Origin: Chaetoderma sp. LZ-2023a
Lineage: Eukaryota; Mollusca; Caudofoveata; Chaetodermatida; Chaetodermatidae
DNA: 64,000 nucleotides
Assembly (NCBI GenBank): GCA_034401795.1
Contig: CM067366.1
Span: 82,862,116 to 82,926,115, forward strand
Direction of reading: 5' to 3'
Below the pieces are notes generated by a model, which made no database searches, was not told the origin of the DNA, and saw only the letters and a program-made list of their open reading frames with translations. The translations under genes were made by a program, and so were the position numbers. Numbering within the stretch: position 1 is the first letter of the stretch; each line of letters starts with the position of its first letter. Positions 21,690-33,500 of this stretch are shown in pieces.

Positions 21690-23737
21690 TCCTCTTGTCT
21701 GATTTTCTGAAGAATTTTTGGAATCAGGATTGCTGGAGGGAATGCGTATGCATACATTCTCCCCCAGCTGATAGCTAACGCATCTGTTGCGAAAGCGCTT
21801 GGATCCGGAATCGGAGAGACGTACGTCGTCATCTTCGCATTCTTCTTCGTTGCGAACAAATCGATGTTGGGTTTCCCCCAATGGTCGAACAGACGATCCG
21901 ACACACATTGATTTAGTTGCCATTCCGTGGGTAAAACACTCATCCTTCGGCTCAATGAGTCTGCTAGCAGATTTAACCTTCCCGGAATATGAACTGCTTT
22001 CAAGGTAATCTGGTGATCCAGGAACCAACAAAGCAGTCTCCATGTCATCATACAGAGACTGGGCGACTTCGTTCCGCCCTGGCGGTTTATGTAAGTCACA
22101 ACTGTTGAGTTGTCTGAATGAATAAGAACAATCTTGGCCTGAACTTTCTGTAAGAAATGTTCCAGGCCCAGGACTACAGCTCTTAGCTCCAGTAGATTAA
22201 TATGTTCCTTTGACTGTTCCAGATTCCAAAGCCCTGATATCGTGGATTCTTCCAGGCAAGCTCCCCAGCCCTCCATCGATGCATCTGTATACACAGTCAC
22301 CTGAGGGTGGGGAGGGGTTAGCATAACCCCCACCAAGAGATTCTCTGTGTCCAACCACCATTGCAGGTGATGAATCAGAGGCGCCAACACTGACACGTTC
22401 GAGTCCAGCGAACCTGTACTCTGGGTCCATTGTGTCATGAGAAATAACCGGATCGGCTGCCTGCGTAAGGCGGCCTGAGGAATGACTGGTTCCAATGAAA
22501 CCATCAACCCCAGCATTCTCAAGTAAACCCATGCCAGGACATGACGACTGTCGCACACTGACTGAATTAATGAGATGAGTTTCTGAACTCTCTCCTGAGT
22601 AGGAAAAACATATCCTGTCTCTAGATCGAAGAACATCCCCAGGTAAACAAACTTCTGGGATGGAGTCAGCTCTGATTTTGAGAAATTGATCATCCAGCCC
22701 AAGTCTGTGAGAGTCTTCAAAACAACCTCCAGACTGGCCGATAAACTTTCCTGGGTGTGCGCTTTCAACAGCCAGTCGTCTATGTACGTGTGGACTGCTA
22801 TGCTTCTCCTGCGGAGGTATGCGGTGATCGCAAGAACCACACGGGTGAAAACCCGAGGAGCCGTGGAAATTCCGAAGGGTAACACCCTGAATTCCCACTG
22901 TCTGCCCTGGAATGCAAATCTCAGGAAGCGACGGAAACTCCTGTGTATGGGGATGTGGAAATAAGCGTCCTTCAAATCTATCGACGCTGTCCACATTCCC
23001 CTCTCTAACCCCGCCAACACCGAGCGCACAGTCTCCATCTTGAAACTGGGCGTCTCTATGAACTTGTTCAATGGCTTGAGGTTGAGAATTGGTCTCCACC
23101 CTCCGGTGTTTTTTGTTACTAAGAACAGGGTTGAATAGAAGCCCGGACACCTTTGTGCCGGCTGAATAGCTCCTTTTTGTATGAGGGAATTTATTTCCTC
23201 CTCGATACACAACCTTTGCTCTGGATCTCTCGGATTTGGAGTCCAGATCGGCACTAGAGACAGTCGCGATTGCGGGCCTGTCATCCAATCGGGATGATAC
23301 CCGACTGAAAGCCATCGCAAGACTAAACGGTCCTGAGTTAACCGTTCCCACTCTTGCATGTGGTCGGCTAGCCGGCCTCCCACCGGTCCACCTAGGGATA
23401 GAGGTGGACATAAGGAGTGCAAGAGCGGCACTGTCTCCTTTGCCAGAAACACCGGAGCGGTTCTCACCGCGGTAACCGTCCCATCAGGAACGATTACCAC
23501 GCCTAGATCCTCGCGCGCCACGACCAGCACCGCGCGCACCTCGGTGCGCGGGCGGCTGCCTGGCTGACTGCGCCTGAGGAGCCTGCGCCCCCCCCTCGCT
23601 GCTGGCCGAATCGCACGCGGCCGAGGCCGACGCTGCGATGGTGGTTGGCCTCTGACCTGGCCACCCCCACCTCGAGCCTGCAGGGGACGATACGAAGGGG
23701 GGTGCGGCGCGAACGTTAGTACGACGAAGCACCTCAA
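21353..23737 (-). CDS. A-c reverse transcriptase-RNase H, open
   Basis: The RT to C-terminal extension frame is uninterrupted. YIDD lies near 22771-22790, RNase H blocks (YTDASMEGWG, HSDNSTVV, ADSLSR) follow, then the extension with PNIDLFAT and TPDWPSRSWYTDLL. One RNase H-region residue differs from the other copies (IHSDNS for IRSDNS). The true start is uncertain: the first 60 or so codons overlap the gag C-terminus, and the first ATG may not be used. Confidence 0.88.
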   Translation of the reverse strand: MRCFVVLTFAPHPPSYRPLQARGGGGQVRGQPPSQRRPRPRAIRPAARGGRRLLRRSQPGSRPRTEVRAVLVVAREDLGVVIVPDGTVTAVRTAPVFLAKETVPLLHSLCPPLSLGGPVGGRLADHMQEWERLTQDRLVLRWLSVGYHPDWMTGPQSRLSLVPIWTPNPRDPEQRLCIEEEINSLIQKGAIQPAQRCPGFYSTLFLVTKNTGGWRPILNLKPLNKFIETPSFKMETVRSVLAGLERGMWTASIDLKDAYFHIPIHRSFRRFLRFAFQGRQWEFRVLPFGISTAPRVFTRVVLAITAYLRRRSIAVHTYIDDWLLKAHTQESLSASLEVVLKTLTDLGWMINFSKSELTPSQKFVYLGMFFDLETGYVFPTQERVQKLISLIQSVCDSRHVLAWVYLRMLGLMVSLEPVIPQAALRRQPIRLFLMTQWTQSTGSLDSNVSVLAPLIHHLQWWLDTENLLVGVMLTPPHPQVTVYTDASMEGWGACLEESTISGLWNLEQSKEHINLLELRAVVLGLEHFLQKVQAKIVLIHSDNSTVVTYINRQGGTKSPSLCMMTWRLLCWFLDHQITLKAVHIPGRLNLLADSLSRRMSVLPTEWQLNQCVSDRLFDHWGKPNIDLFATKKNAKMTTYVSPIPDPSAFATDALAISWGRMYAYAFPPAILIPKILQKIRQEECQVLLITPDWPSRSWYTDLLDLLVCNPVPLPLMDDIIFQGKALHNNPSMFRLTAWMLSRNLELRRAFLSKQPCLWPKPGGGQPPEHIIMKSTDLQNGAQKDVLIQWIHLFR

Positions 23738-25542
23738 ACTGCTCGCGCAGCGCCCTCTGGTTATTTACCAGAGTAACCGTCTCCTGGAGGTGCCTACATC
23801 CCTCACCTCCAAAGAGACCAGGACCTGTCATAGGCATACGCAGTAGCCTATTGTACAGGTCCTGGGACGGGCACAGATTGTCCAAGGCAAATGTGCGCCT
23901 TGCCCAGACACTCCTGGTCACCGCCCGCGTCATACAGTCCAGAGCCAGGTTGATACCATCCTGGATGGCTCGCTGGACTGTGACCGGACTTGGCTGGCGC
24001 GATGCGGATGCTGTTACTACCCCTTGTAACAGCTGGGAGACATGGGACAGAGCGGCAATCGAAGCCCTCCCACTCTCCTCCGCATCACGCAACGCGGTAT
24101 TTGCTGAACGCAACGCGTTCGAACACAAGACTCCCGTGTCAGAACGGGAGCCTGGCCGCGCATCCTCACCCAAAGCCGCGCGGTCATCCACGCTCGGCTT
24201 AGGTACCACACCGTACCGCTGGTAATCCAGGGGCACGATGCGGCAACGCCTGGCCACCTCACGCGGGGCCTTCGCGAGACGTCCACTCGACTTAATGGAC
24301 GTCTCCGCCGCCTCGAACATGTCAACGACATGCTCTGCCAGCGGCAGAGAAGGCATAGCGTTAGCAGTAGGCTTACCAGCTAACCACGGCCTGTGATCAC
24401 GCTGGCTAGCCGACTGCTCCACGGGCAGATCTGGTCTAACACTCATCAACCACTGGCAAGCGTCAGACCAATCCTCCTCCGTGGCTAGCTGCGAGCGCTC
24501 TACAAGACAGGGGCCTTCGTCTTCCTCCTGAGCGCAAGCAACAGAGCTTGACGGCGGATACGCTGATATCCCTGGCAAGCCAGGGAGAGCATGCGGGCCT
24601 GACAACACCGGCATGCTAATCTCACTGGCTTGACCAGGAGCAGGCGCCGTGGTAGAGCGCGGGGCACATACCGCCCCACCACGGCCCCGGCCAGCACCAG
24701 CGACACTCTCGGCAAGCCGAGGTATGCGGTAACGCTGGCCCTCAGCGCCCAGGGCCACAGTCTGAACCGTGGATTCTACCCCTGCGTGAGTAGAACCGTG
24801 GAATAAGTCGCCTGTATTCCCCGCGAGGGGTGCACTGACGTCATAATCCATGGCCACGTCCTGAGACGGCGACCCCAACAGGTAATCCTCATCCTCCTGG
24901 CCAGACAGATTAGACTCCGGGTCAGCAAAGAGAGCTAACCCGGACTGGCCAGGGAAGGTGCCATAGGAGGTACTGGCACCCGCGGCGTGCGAATACCCCT
25001 GAACTGATAAGCAGCCCGCGGGTTCCAGCGACAACCGTCCACAGTCCCTATTCGGCGCGGCACTAAGCCTGCTGCCAGGGTCGTGGAACGCCCCCTCTAA
25101 TGGGGCCACCTCTGAATCTTCGAACAACGGAAGCGTACTAAGGAAAGGTGATTCAGAGGTGGGGATTATCTGCTCCGAAGCAGATGATGAGGACAGCAAA
25201 GGATTTGGTCCAGGAAGCATGCCACGAAGCAACTCGGGAACCAAATCCTTTATTGTCCTCCTCATCTCTCCCAACATCTCGGTCCGGAAGGCCTCCATGT
25301 CCACCGCGGACGAGGCCTTCCTCTTACCCTTTTTACTCACACCCTCTCTTTTCTGCTTCTTCTTCTCCTCCTCGACCACCTTGTCCTTCGCCTGCAAGCA
25401 CAAGAATTCGGACATTAGCTCGCCCCCCCCAGTGCTTACATATCTCGCAATTAAGCAAGGGACCACAGGGGCTACACTGATAACAGAGATGAGGCACAAA
25501 CTTGTCCTTCAAAAACCGTCCACAGGACGCACAACCAGGTCT
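23484..25542 (-). pseudogene. A-c gag-like protein exon 2, frameshifted
   Basis: Starts after the same acceptor as A-b (GCCCTGTTTCAG). A run of eight Cs at 25423-25430 (seven in A-b and A-d) shifts the frame between the Cys-rich module and the rest. Near the C-terminus (about 23590-23710) two opposite shifts swap about 35 residues into another frame and then restore it. The body of the protein (EEDWSDACQWLMSV, RLAKAPREVARRCR) is otherwise like A-b. Confidence 0.8.
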
Positions 25543-26310
25543 CTGAAACAGGGCAAAGGACGAGGAGTATGAGCAATCTAGTTAAGCTCAGAAACTCACC
25601 AACTCAAGAGAAGGAAATGATCATAAAGATCAATATTCATCAGAAAACCAGCTTCGGACAACTTTAATTGTTAATAAAGAGCAAGGCTGATTATGACGTC
25701 ATTAATCCTATGACAGGAAAAAATCGATCCCCAACAAACATCCAAGTGCAAGGACGAATTGTATCTCTAACCAGAACATGTGCAGAATGGACATTTCGAC
25801 TACACAACCATCAGATATATACTGATAACAATGGCAAATACTGTTAATTATCTCCCTTTCCTCTCTAAATAATTAACATCACCTCATATCAATAATTAGA
25901 TACCTGACACTTTGTATAGACAAACCATCCAACGTGATGAACTGGAGCACTCCACCAACTGAACGCCTCTTAACTCTCTCCACCTCTAGGGGAAGGAATT
26001 GGATCAAGAGGGCAAAGTGAGAAGACCTTTATACTAGGCCTCCGACTCACTGGACATAAAATTTTTGGTTAGATAACCTAACAGTATTAGTAGGAAATGG
26101 AACCATGGTGGAGAGAAACAAACCCTCTGCTGATGTGATGTCCATTACATATCGTCACACAGACCTGCGGACATAAACACAAAGAGAGATTAGTATTATA
26201 TAGCACCTAGTTGAAATAAACCAACTAAACAAGGCGCTTATCACGGTAACCGCGAGTCCCGGAAACACATTACACTGGGGACAAAACTCGCTAATTTTAC
26301 TAGAAGTCAC

Positions 26311-26361
26311 CTGATTTAAAGGTCCTGGGCCCTCCTCTGGCGAAGTCATCCTTCCTGCCAT
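26311..26361 (-). CDS. A-c gag exon 1 (17 codons)
   Basis: MAGRMTSPEEGPGPLNQ, ending CAG|GTGACT in phase 0. It differs from A-b at several residues but keeps length, frame and donor. Confidence 0.58.
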
Positions 26362-26453
26362 CTTTATCAGGGATAAACACTTCCAAATTTACACAAAAAT
26401 ACTAAGAATTGAGTCAAGAAAAGCTCTAGCACAAAAACATGTGTAGACTCTCT

Positions 26454-26631
26454 GCCAATAAATTAGCAAAGAGGAAGTGCTAGTCTGCGCATGCGCGGTG
26501 GTGGGGCTGGCATCCGCCAGACTACGCTCTGACTCCCTGCCCAGTAGGGGCACCTAACTGTTTTAATCTGAGTGTTTATTGAGTGAAAGCCGATATTTAG
26601 CAATATCAAAAGTATTAGGGAGGTAAGTATA
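26454..26631 (-). repeat. A-c right ITR
   Basis: Inverted copy of the left ITR; GCGCATGCGC at 26487-26496, preceded by a GAGGAAGTG (ETS-like core). Confidence 0.85.
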
Positions 26632-26646
26632 CTCTTGATGTGAAAA

Positions 26647-27559
26647 TAGTTTGGAAATAAAAGACCCGTTTTGGGCACATGACACGCACAACTCAGGTGT
26701 TTTGGAAAAAAGCTAGTTTTTACAATCCAAATATTTTACAATCAGGAGAAAAAACTCCAGTGAACATCCAAATTAGTGTTTTACGGAACCCTAACTAATA
26801 TCACATGTGGATGCATGTCTGAAATTTGAACTGAATCCTTGCAGGATAAACGAAGTTATCCAGCGGAAAACAAAATATTTTATGAGTTTTCAAGAGTTGT
26901 AACTCTGGTGAATAAAGCGAAATTTCGGCCATATACAATACCATATTTTGATTTTTCAATAATTCAAGGGGCCGGGTAGCGCACATTATTACGGCAGGAT
27001 TTTCGTTGTACGCAATCCCAGTCAAGGTTTCACGCGGCATTATCTATTTCAATGTGTTGAACTGAATCCATGCATCCTAGCTAGGACCAAATGTGGATAC
27101 AAGGACAAGAACTGGAACCATGAGCATGTTCTTCAAATTAGTATCCTGACAATTGATGTGAGACTATTATAATAGGCTTGCTTTATGATGTATTTCCGGG
27201 TTCACCTTGAATGTTAAATGGCAAAATGATGTCGCTGGTAAAAAAACAATTTTGCAATCATAAACACAATTATGATGTACTAAAAGCGATAGACGTCAGA
27301 TTTAACAAGGCTCTAACCATGCCTGTATATGCATCTGTCTGTGCATCTGTGTGATAGCTCTAGATCTAATGCAGGGATCATCAGCAAACTTGGCTCCTTG
27401 GCTGTGACTCGTTTAAGATCGTCCTTTGGATCCTGAAGATGAAGCCCATAGAAATGTGTCGACGGGAGAACTTGATGTTTTTTAAGTTCAGATGCTGTGG
27501 TATATATATTGCAAGCTCTAAATAGGACTGATTTCTGCGGAGTCTGTATGAGTACTTAC
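26647..27559. other. Intron g-h remainder, nothing recognised
   Basis: AT-rich unique-looking sequence between element A-c and exon g. No repeat or coding signal stands out. Confidence 0.5.
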
Positions 27560-27656
27560 AGCTCAGTTTTCCACCATCCTGACATCTGTGCTTGTGTGTA
27601 GTTGATGAATGGTTCTGAAGCAAGTTTCAAACTGTCCAGTTGGGTCGGTGAGATGA
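27560..27656 (-). CDS. POLR1E: POLR1E-like exon g
   Basis: Acceptor ATGTTGTCAG and donor CT|GTAAGT. It encodes IISPTQLDSLKLASEPFINY then TQAQMSGWWKTE. ISP.....L....E.F resembles the LLSPAEYEAL...SEAF start of the C-terminal domain in animal homologues. Both borders are phase-consistent with their neighbours. Confidence 0.88.
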
Positions 27657-27854
27657 CTGACAACATGAAATAAAACAAGATGAATATAACATGTGTAGTA
27701 TCATTCATGGGACATTCAAGATTCTAATCTGCTAGTTTTTGTACACTTTTTATATACAGTGACAAATATTCATTGGCTACGCGGTGACACTATTGTTCAG
27801 TGCAATTTAACAATATGTATTGCTTGGTTGATGTGTCTAGGTCATGGGCTTAAA

Positions 27855-28227
27855 GGACCTTTCCACTGTATCCATCCATCATATGATGTCATAATCAACT
27901 AAGTGACATATAGAATGAGATTACAATCAATGACGTCATCATGATGTCATGAGTGACATAAATAAGAATGCATAGTTGAAGACGGACTATGCGTTGTTCT
28001 ACGAATTGCATGTCTTTACTATTTAATAAAGACCCTGTTGAATATTTTGAAACTAATTTGATTGGACACCCAGCCAAATTAGTTTCAAAATATTTAACAT
28101 CTTACCTGTGTATAGTTTTCTGGAAATTGAGTCAGCGAGTTCAGAGATCAATCGATCCCAACACGAGCGAGGTGTGGGTGGAGCTTAGCTAGTGATGGGC
28201 GGGGCATAGCTAAAACTGGAAAGGTCC
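27855..28227 (-). repeat. MITE-A copy, complete, reverse orientation
   Basis: Bounded by GGACCTTTCCA and TGGAAAGGTCC. It contains ATGACGTCATCATG-type palindromes, the hairpin GAATATTTTGAAACTAATTT / AAATTAGTTTCAAAATATTT, GATCAATCGATCCCAAC and GGCGGGGCATAGCTAAAA. Confidence 0.85.
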
Positions 28228-28267
28228 ATTGATGTCTAGCAAGTTAGATAATGTCTATCAGGTCCAC

Positions 28268-28460
28268 ATGACTTAGCTGATATCTATCTAGTCCTTTCCC
28301 CTCATGACTTGGTTACGGTCAATCAATCACCCCATGACTTGGTTACAGTCTATCGATCCACCCAATGCTTTGTACAGTCTATCTTTTCACCCATGGCTCA
28401 GTTACGGTCATTTAATCTGGCATGGCTTGGTTACAGTCTATCTAGCCCTCATGACTTAGT
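28268..28460 (+). repeat. Degenerate ~33-bp minisatellite
   Basis: Repeats of CATGACTTGGTTACAGTCTA with variable spacers. Confidence 0.7.
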
Positions 28461-28768
28461 TGATGCCAATCTGATCTCAATGTTTAGATCCCATTCACAT
28501 CAGATCATGGTCATTATCCAAGTGTGTACACTACTGATGCATCAAGTTAAATGTGTTCCATCTGAGTTTTTCTATGTTCCCGTCCCCCCACCCCGACTAC
28601 CTCCCACCCCACCCCAATGGCATAGTTATCATCTGAAGCAATGGTCAGAGGATGTGAAGAAGTCTTTATTTTAATTGTTCTGTTAATCAACATAACCATT
28701 GAACATGTGTGACACGTTATTGTTGTGGCACAAGCTAACATTTTCCGCAATAATTTTAGGTAACTTAC

Positions 28769-28846
28769 TGTCATTGAGCTGATAAACATCAGCTACAGCC
28801 TCAGCATCTCTGTTACATCGCGGCAGTACAGTCGAGGCCATGCTCT
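28769..28846 (-). CDS. POLR1E: POLR1E-like exon f
   Basis: It encodes SMASTVLPRCNRDAEAVADV then YQLND and ends A|GTAAGT. LPRC..DA....DVY aligns with the LPPC.DDA..PEDVY block of the family. The acceptor was chosen (CCAGAG|AG) because it is the only nearby AG that keeps the phase with the preceding exon (split codon A|AG). The start could be off by a few bases. Confidence 0.84.
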
Positions 28847-29164
28847 CTCTGGTCTCAAGAGATGCTTTTAAAACAAATGGCTATGTGCAATATCTTGGAG
28901 GCAATACGACAAAAAAAAATAATAATCCCACCATCTTCACACTGATGCTAACTTGTAATGAATCTCAACTTTTGAGTGATGATATATATGAGCATGCTAT
29001 TCCTACAAATACTGAAATCTTCCATTCATGCACATCTCAACCAGAATTGTGGTTTTGCAATCACGACGCTCGGCTGTTGATATAATTCTACATATAAGGG
29101 TCATTTGCAAAAGGTTAACTATTATGATTATATAAAATAAAGTAGTGATATATATTCATTACTA

Positions 29165-29632
29165 ATGCTATTTATGAAGGCCTGATAGTTTAGCTGTAGC
29201 AGAGCTAAACAGAAAAGTTAAACAGTATGTCAAGCTAAACAAAACTAGTGGATATGCACGATGGTTAAAGATGTTTACTTCCTTGAACTATAGACTACTA
29301 ATCACTGTCTTGATAATGATATGCAACTTAACCACCTTTGGAAATTTTTTATTTTTTACCCCATATTCCCCATCTCCAGGACCCTGCCCTTGTGGGGAGG
29401 GAGTCATTCCAAAATTCCAAACATGTCATGCACATCCCTGTCCATATATAATTATCCCCAAAGTTTCAATTTCTATCTGAAATGGTATAGGAGGAGTTGC
29501 ATTACAACCGATAATTACTGCCCAATTTTGATCTTTTGACCCATGGGCCCCGCCTCGGGTGGGTTGGGGGGGGGGGGAGATTAGAACAAAATTCCAAAAG
29601 TGTGATGCACATCCTTGCCCATTAAACGAAAT
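29165..29632. repeat. Repeat E, left part; host of A-d
   Basis: Contains CCTGATAGTTTAGCTG, AGAGCTAAAC, and two copies of CATGCACATCCCTGTCCAT-type sequence. The second copy breaks off at CTTGCCCA, where A-d begins, and resumes at GGTATAATCATCCCCAA after A-d. Confidence 0.65.
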
Positions 29633-29662
29633 CTAGGATTTCTTTTTTCACGAGAGAGTTGA

Positions 29663-29838
29663 TACTTACCTCCCTAATACTTTTGATATTGCTAAATATT
29701 GGCTTTCACTCAATAAACACTCAGATTTAAAACAGTTAGGTGCCCCTACTGGGCAGGGAGTCAGAGCGTAGTCTGGCGGATGCCAGCCCCACCACCGCGC
29801 ATGCGCAGACTAGCACTTCCTCTGACTAGATTATTGGC
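29663..29838 (-). repeat. A-d left ITR
   Basis: Inverted copy of 36481-36659; GCGCATGCGC at 29797-29806. Confidence 0.88.
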
Positions 29839-29906
29839 TGACACACATGCAACTATTAAGAGCCTGAAGACCGAGCCTCTGTGGGGTGGAGAGGCCGGGT
29901 CCGTAT

Positions 29907-30006
29907 CTAGGGAGGTAAGTATCAACTCTCTCGTGAAAAAAGAAATCCTAGATTTCGTTTATTTCACTTCAAGAGTATACTTACCTCCCTAATACTTTTG
30001 ATATTG
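29907..30006. repeat. A-d ICR
   Basis: Complementary to both element ends, with the CTAGG and CTTCAAG variants that its own ends carry. Confidence 0.9.
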
Positions 30007-30540
30007 CCAGAATTCGAAAGTGAATCTGGCGGGAGGGAGGCGAGGTCAAAAGACCAGCTCATCCCCATACGCTTTTCTGCGTTTAAGGCACTTAAACTTC
30101 TGAAACTGTAAGAAAAAACAGTCAGGATTTGACTAACCATCGGATAACACCACCGATGTATGAGAGATGACCGAATGTCATATGCGCTCCCCCCCCCTCC
30201 TTCCTGGGAGGAAGAGTCGACTGACCTCAATGTCCTATACGCTCTCTACGTACAAGTGCCATGTACTACAGGACAGAGACGAAAAAGCTCCATTTTCGTA
30301 ACTCTCAACAATGAACCACACAAATACACAAACCATCACCATATTAATAACGGGTAATCGTGACAATACAATCAACAACGGACAACACATGAACAAGACT
30401 GACCTTGTTGAAAACGGCTGCTGACATCATCTTCCCATTGGTAAAGACTGATGCAGGCCCAAAAAAGTGGGTGTTTCCATAAATTAATTGTGAAATATAT
30501 AAGTAATGAGGAAAACCCTCCTCAAAAAATATAAACCGAG

Positions 30541-33500
30541 TTATTTTTTCAAAACCGACAAGGCGAGAGGATTAGAGGTGTCACGGAGATAATGGTCTGT
30601 AAAACTTGACTCACAGTGCCACTGAGCCACCGACATAATATCATCCACAGGGACCCCATTAAATAGGGCCGTGGATGTCACTACGCCGCGGACACTGTGA
30701 GCCTTGGCCACGTCAACCTGCTTCCCGGTGGCGGATTTATGGCAAAACTGAATGCATTCCACAATCCACCTGGAAATGGTGTCCTTAGAAGCCCTGCCAT
30801 GGGGTTCAATATATGACAACCATAACGCTGAATGGTCGGTGCGCCACTCCGCCGTACGTTGTTTGTACCGGCGCAGCGCCCGGACGGGACACCATGCTTT
30901 AGAATTAGGATCATATCTAGTTAAAGCAGGCAAAATAATAGGTTGACCTGGATATTTCAACGACTGATTTTTAGCCAAGAAATTAATCCTAGGTAGCAGC
31001 TTAAGGCCTTCCCCTGAAACCACAAAACGGTCATCCTCGGCTGATAAGGCATGAATTTCACTCCTACGCCTAGCCGAGGCCGCAGCAATTAAAAACACAG
31101 TCTTCAGTGTTAATAGTTTCATAGAAATGGAACTAAGTGGTTCAAAAGGCTTATCACCTAGTACTTGAAGCACTAGCGATAAACTCCAAGACGGAATCAC
31201 AGGTGGATTCCTTGGTCTTAGATTGCCCATGCCTTTAATTAATACATTTAATGTATTTACTTCATCACTTCCCCTCTTAGCCAAGCAAGGAATAACAGAC
31301 ATTAATGCTGACTTATAACCAGCAATAGAGTTAGGCTTGAGGCTATAGGCATCATAGAGGTGACAGAGGAAATCAGCTACTACTTGAATAGATGAATCCA
31401 TTGGATCAATACATCTTTTTGAGCACCATTCTGCAAATCTATTGATTTTATAATTATATGCTCTGGAGGTTGACCCCCTCCTGGCTTTGGCCATAAACAT
31501 GGCTGCTTGCTCAGAAAAGCCCTCCTTAATTCTAGATTCCTTGACAACATCCACGCAGTCAATCTGAACATTGACGGATTGTTGTGAAGGGCCTTGCCCT
31601 GGAAGATAATATCGTCCATCAGAGGCAGAGGAACCAGATTGCAGACCAGAAGGTCCAGCAGATCCGTATACCATGATCGGCTTGGCCAATCCGGGGCGAT
31701 CAGAAGCACTTGGCATTCCTCTTGTCTGATTTTCTGAAGAATTTTTGGAATCAGGATTGCTGGAGGGAATGCGTATGCATACATTCTCCCCCAGCTGATA
31801 GCTAACGCATCTGTTGCGAAAGCGCTTGGATCCGGAATCGGAGACGTACGTCGTCATCTTCGCATTCTCCTTCGTTGCGAACAAATCGATGTTGGGTTTC
31901 CCCCAATGGTCGAACAGACGATCCGCCACACATTGATTTAGTTGCCATTCCGTGGGTAAAACACTCATCCTTCGGCTCAATGAGTCCGCTAGCAGGTTTA
32001 ACCTTCCCGGAATATGAACTGCTTTCAAGGTAATCTGGTGATCCAGACACCAACAAAGCAGTTTCCATGTCATCATACAGAGACTGGGCGACTTCGTTCC
32101 GCCCTGGCGGTTTATGTAAGTCACAACTGTTGAGTTGTCTGAACGAATAAGAACAATCTTGCCCTGAACTTTCTGTAAGAAATGTTCCAGGGCCAGGACT
32201 ACTGCTCTTAGCTCCAGTAGATTTATATGTTCCTTTGACTGTTCCAGATCCCAAAGCCCTGATATCGTGTACTCTTCCAGGCAAGCTCCCCAGCCCTCCA
32301 TCGATGCATCTGTATACACAGTCACCTGAGGGTGGGGAGGGGTTAGCAAAACCCCCGGCAAGAGATTCTCTGTATTCAACCACCATTGCAGGTGGTGAAT
32401 GAGAGGCGCCAACACTGACACATTCGAGTCCAGCGAACCTGTACTCTGGGTCCATTGTGTCATGAGAAATAACCGGATCGGCCGCCTGCGTAAGGCGGCC
32501 TGAGGAATGACTGGTTCCAATGAAACCATCAACCCCAGCATTCTCAAGTAAACCCGTGCCAGGACATGACGACTGTCGCACACTGACTGAATTAACGAGA
32601 TGAGTTTCTGAACTCTCTCCTGAGTAGGATACACATATCCTGTCTCTAGATCGAAGAACATCCCCAGGTAAACAAACTTCTGGGATGGAGTCAGCTCTGA
32701 TTTTGGGAAATTGATCATCCAGCATAAGTCTGTGAGAGTTTTCAAAACAATCTCCAGATTGGCCGACAAACTTTCCCGGGTGTGCGCTTTCAACAGCCAG
32801 TCGTCTATGTACGTGTGGACTGCTATGCTTCTCCTGCGGAGGTATGCTGTGATCGCAAGAACCACACGGGTGAAAACCCGAGGAGCCGTGGAAATTCCGA
32901 AGGGTAACACCCTGAATTCCCACTGTCTGCCCTGGAATGCAAATCTCAGGAAGCGACAGAAACTCCCGTGGATGGGGATGTGGAAATAAGCGTCCTTCAA
33001 ATCTATCGACGCCGTCCACATCCCCCTCTCCAACCCCGCCAACACCGAGCGCACCGTTTCCATCTTGAAACTGGGCGTCTCGATGAACTTGTTCAATGGC
33101 TTGAGGTTGAGAATCGGTCTCCACCCTCCGGTGCGTTTTGTTACTAAGAACAGGGTTGAATAGAAGCCCGGACACTTTTGTGCCGGCTGAATAGCTCCTT
33201 TTTGTACGAGAGAATTTATCTCCTCCTCGATACACAACCTTTGCTCTGGCTCTCTCGGAATGGGAGTCCAGACTGGCACTAGAGACAGTCGCGACGGTGG
33301 GCCTGTCATCCACTCCGGATGATACCCGACGGAAAGCCATCGCAAGACTAAACGGTCCTGAGTCAACCGTTCCCACTCTTGCATGTGGTCGGCTAGCCGG
33401 CCTCCCACCGGTCCACCTAGGGACCGCGGTGGACACAAGGCATGCAAGAGCGGCACTGTCTCCGTTGCCATACACACCGGAGTGGTTCTTACCGCGGTAA

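Larger units (their letters stand above)
19599..26646 (-). mobile_element. Element A-c: near-complete family A DIRS-like retrotransposon
   Basis: Same layout as A-b, about 7.05 kb, in intron g-h of the POLR1E-like gene and in sense. Ends are TAAACG and GTGAAAA. The sequence just left of the terminus reads TGTGAAA, identical to the element right end, so the junction is ambiguous by a few bases. RT-RNase H is open, YR has a one-base insertion and gag has an extra C in a C-run. It carries its own sequence variants at both ends, and the same variants occur in its ICR. Confidence 0.92.
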
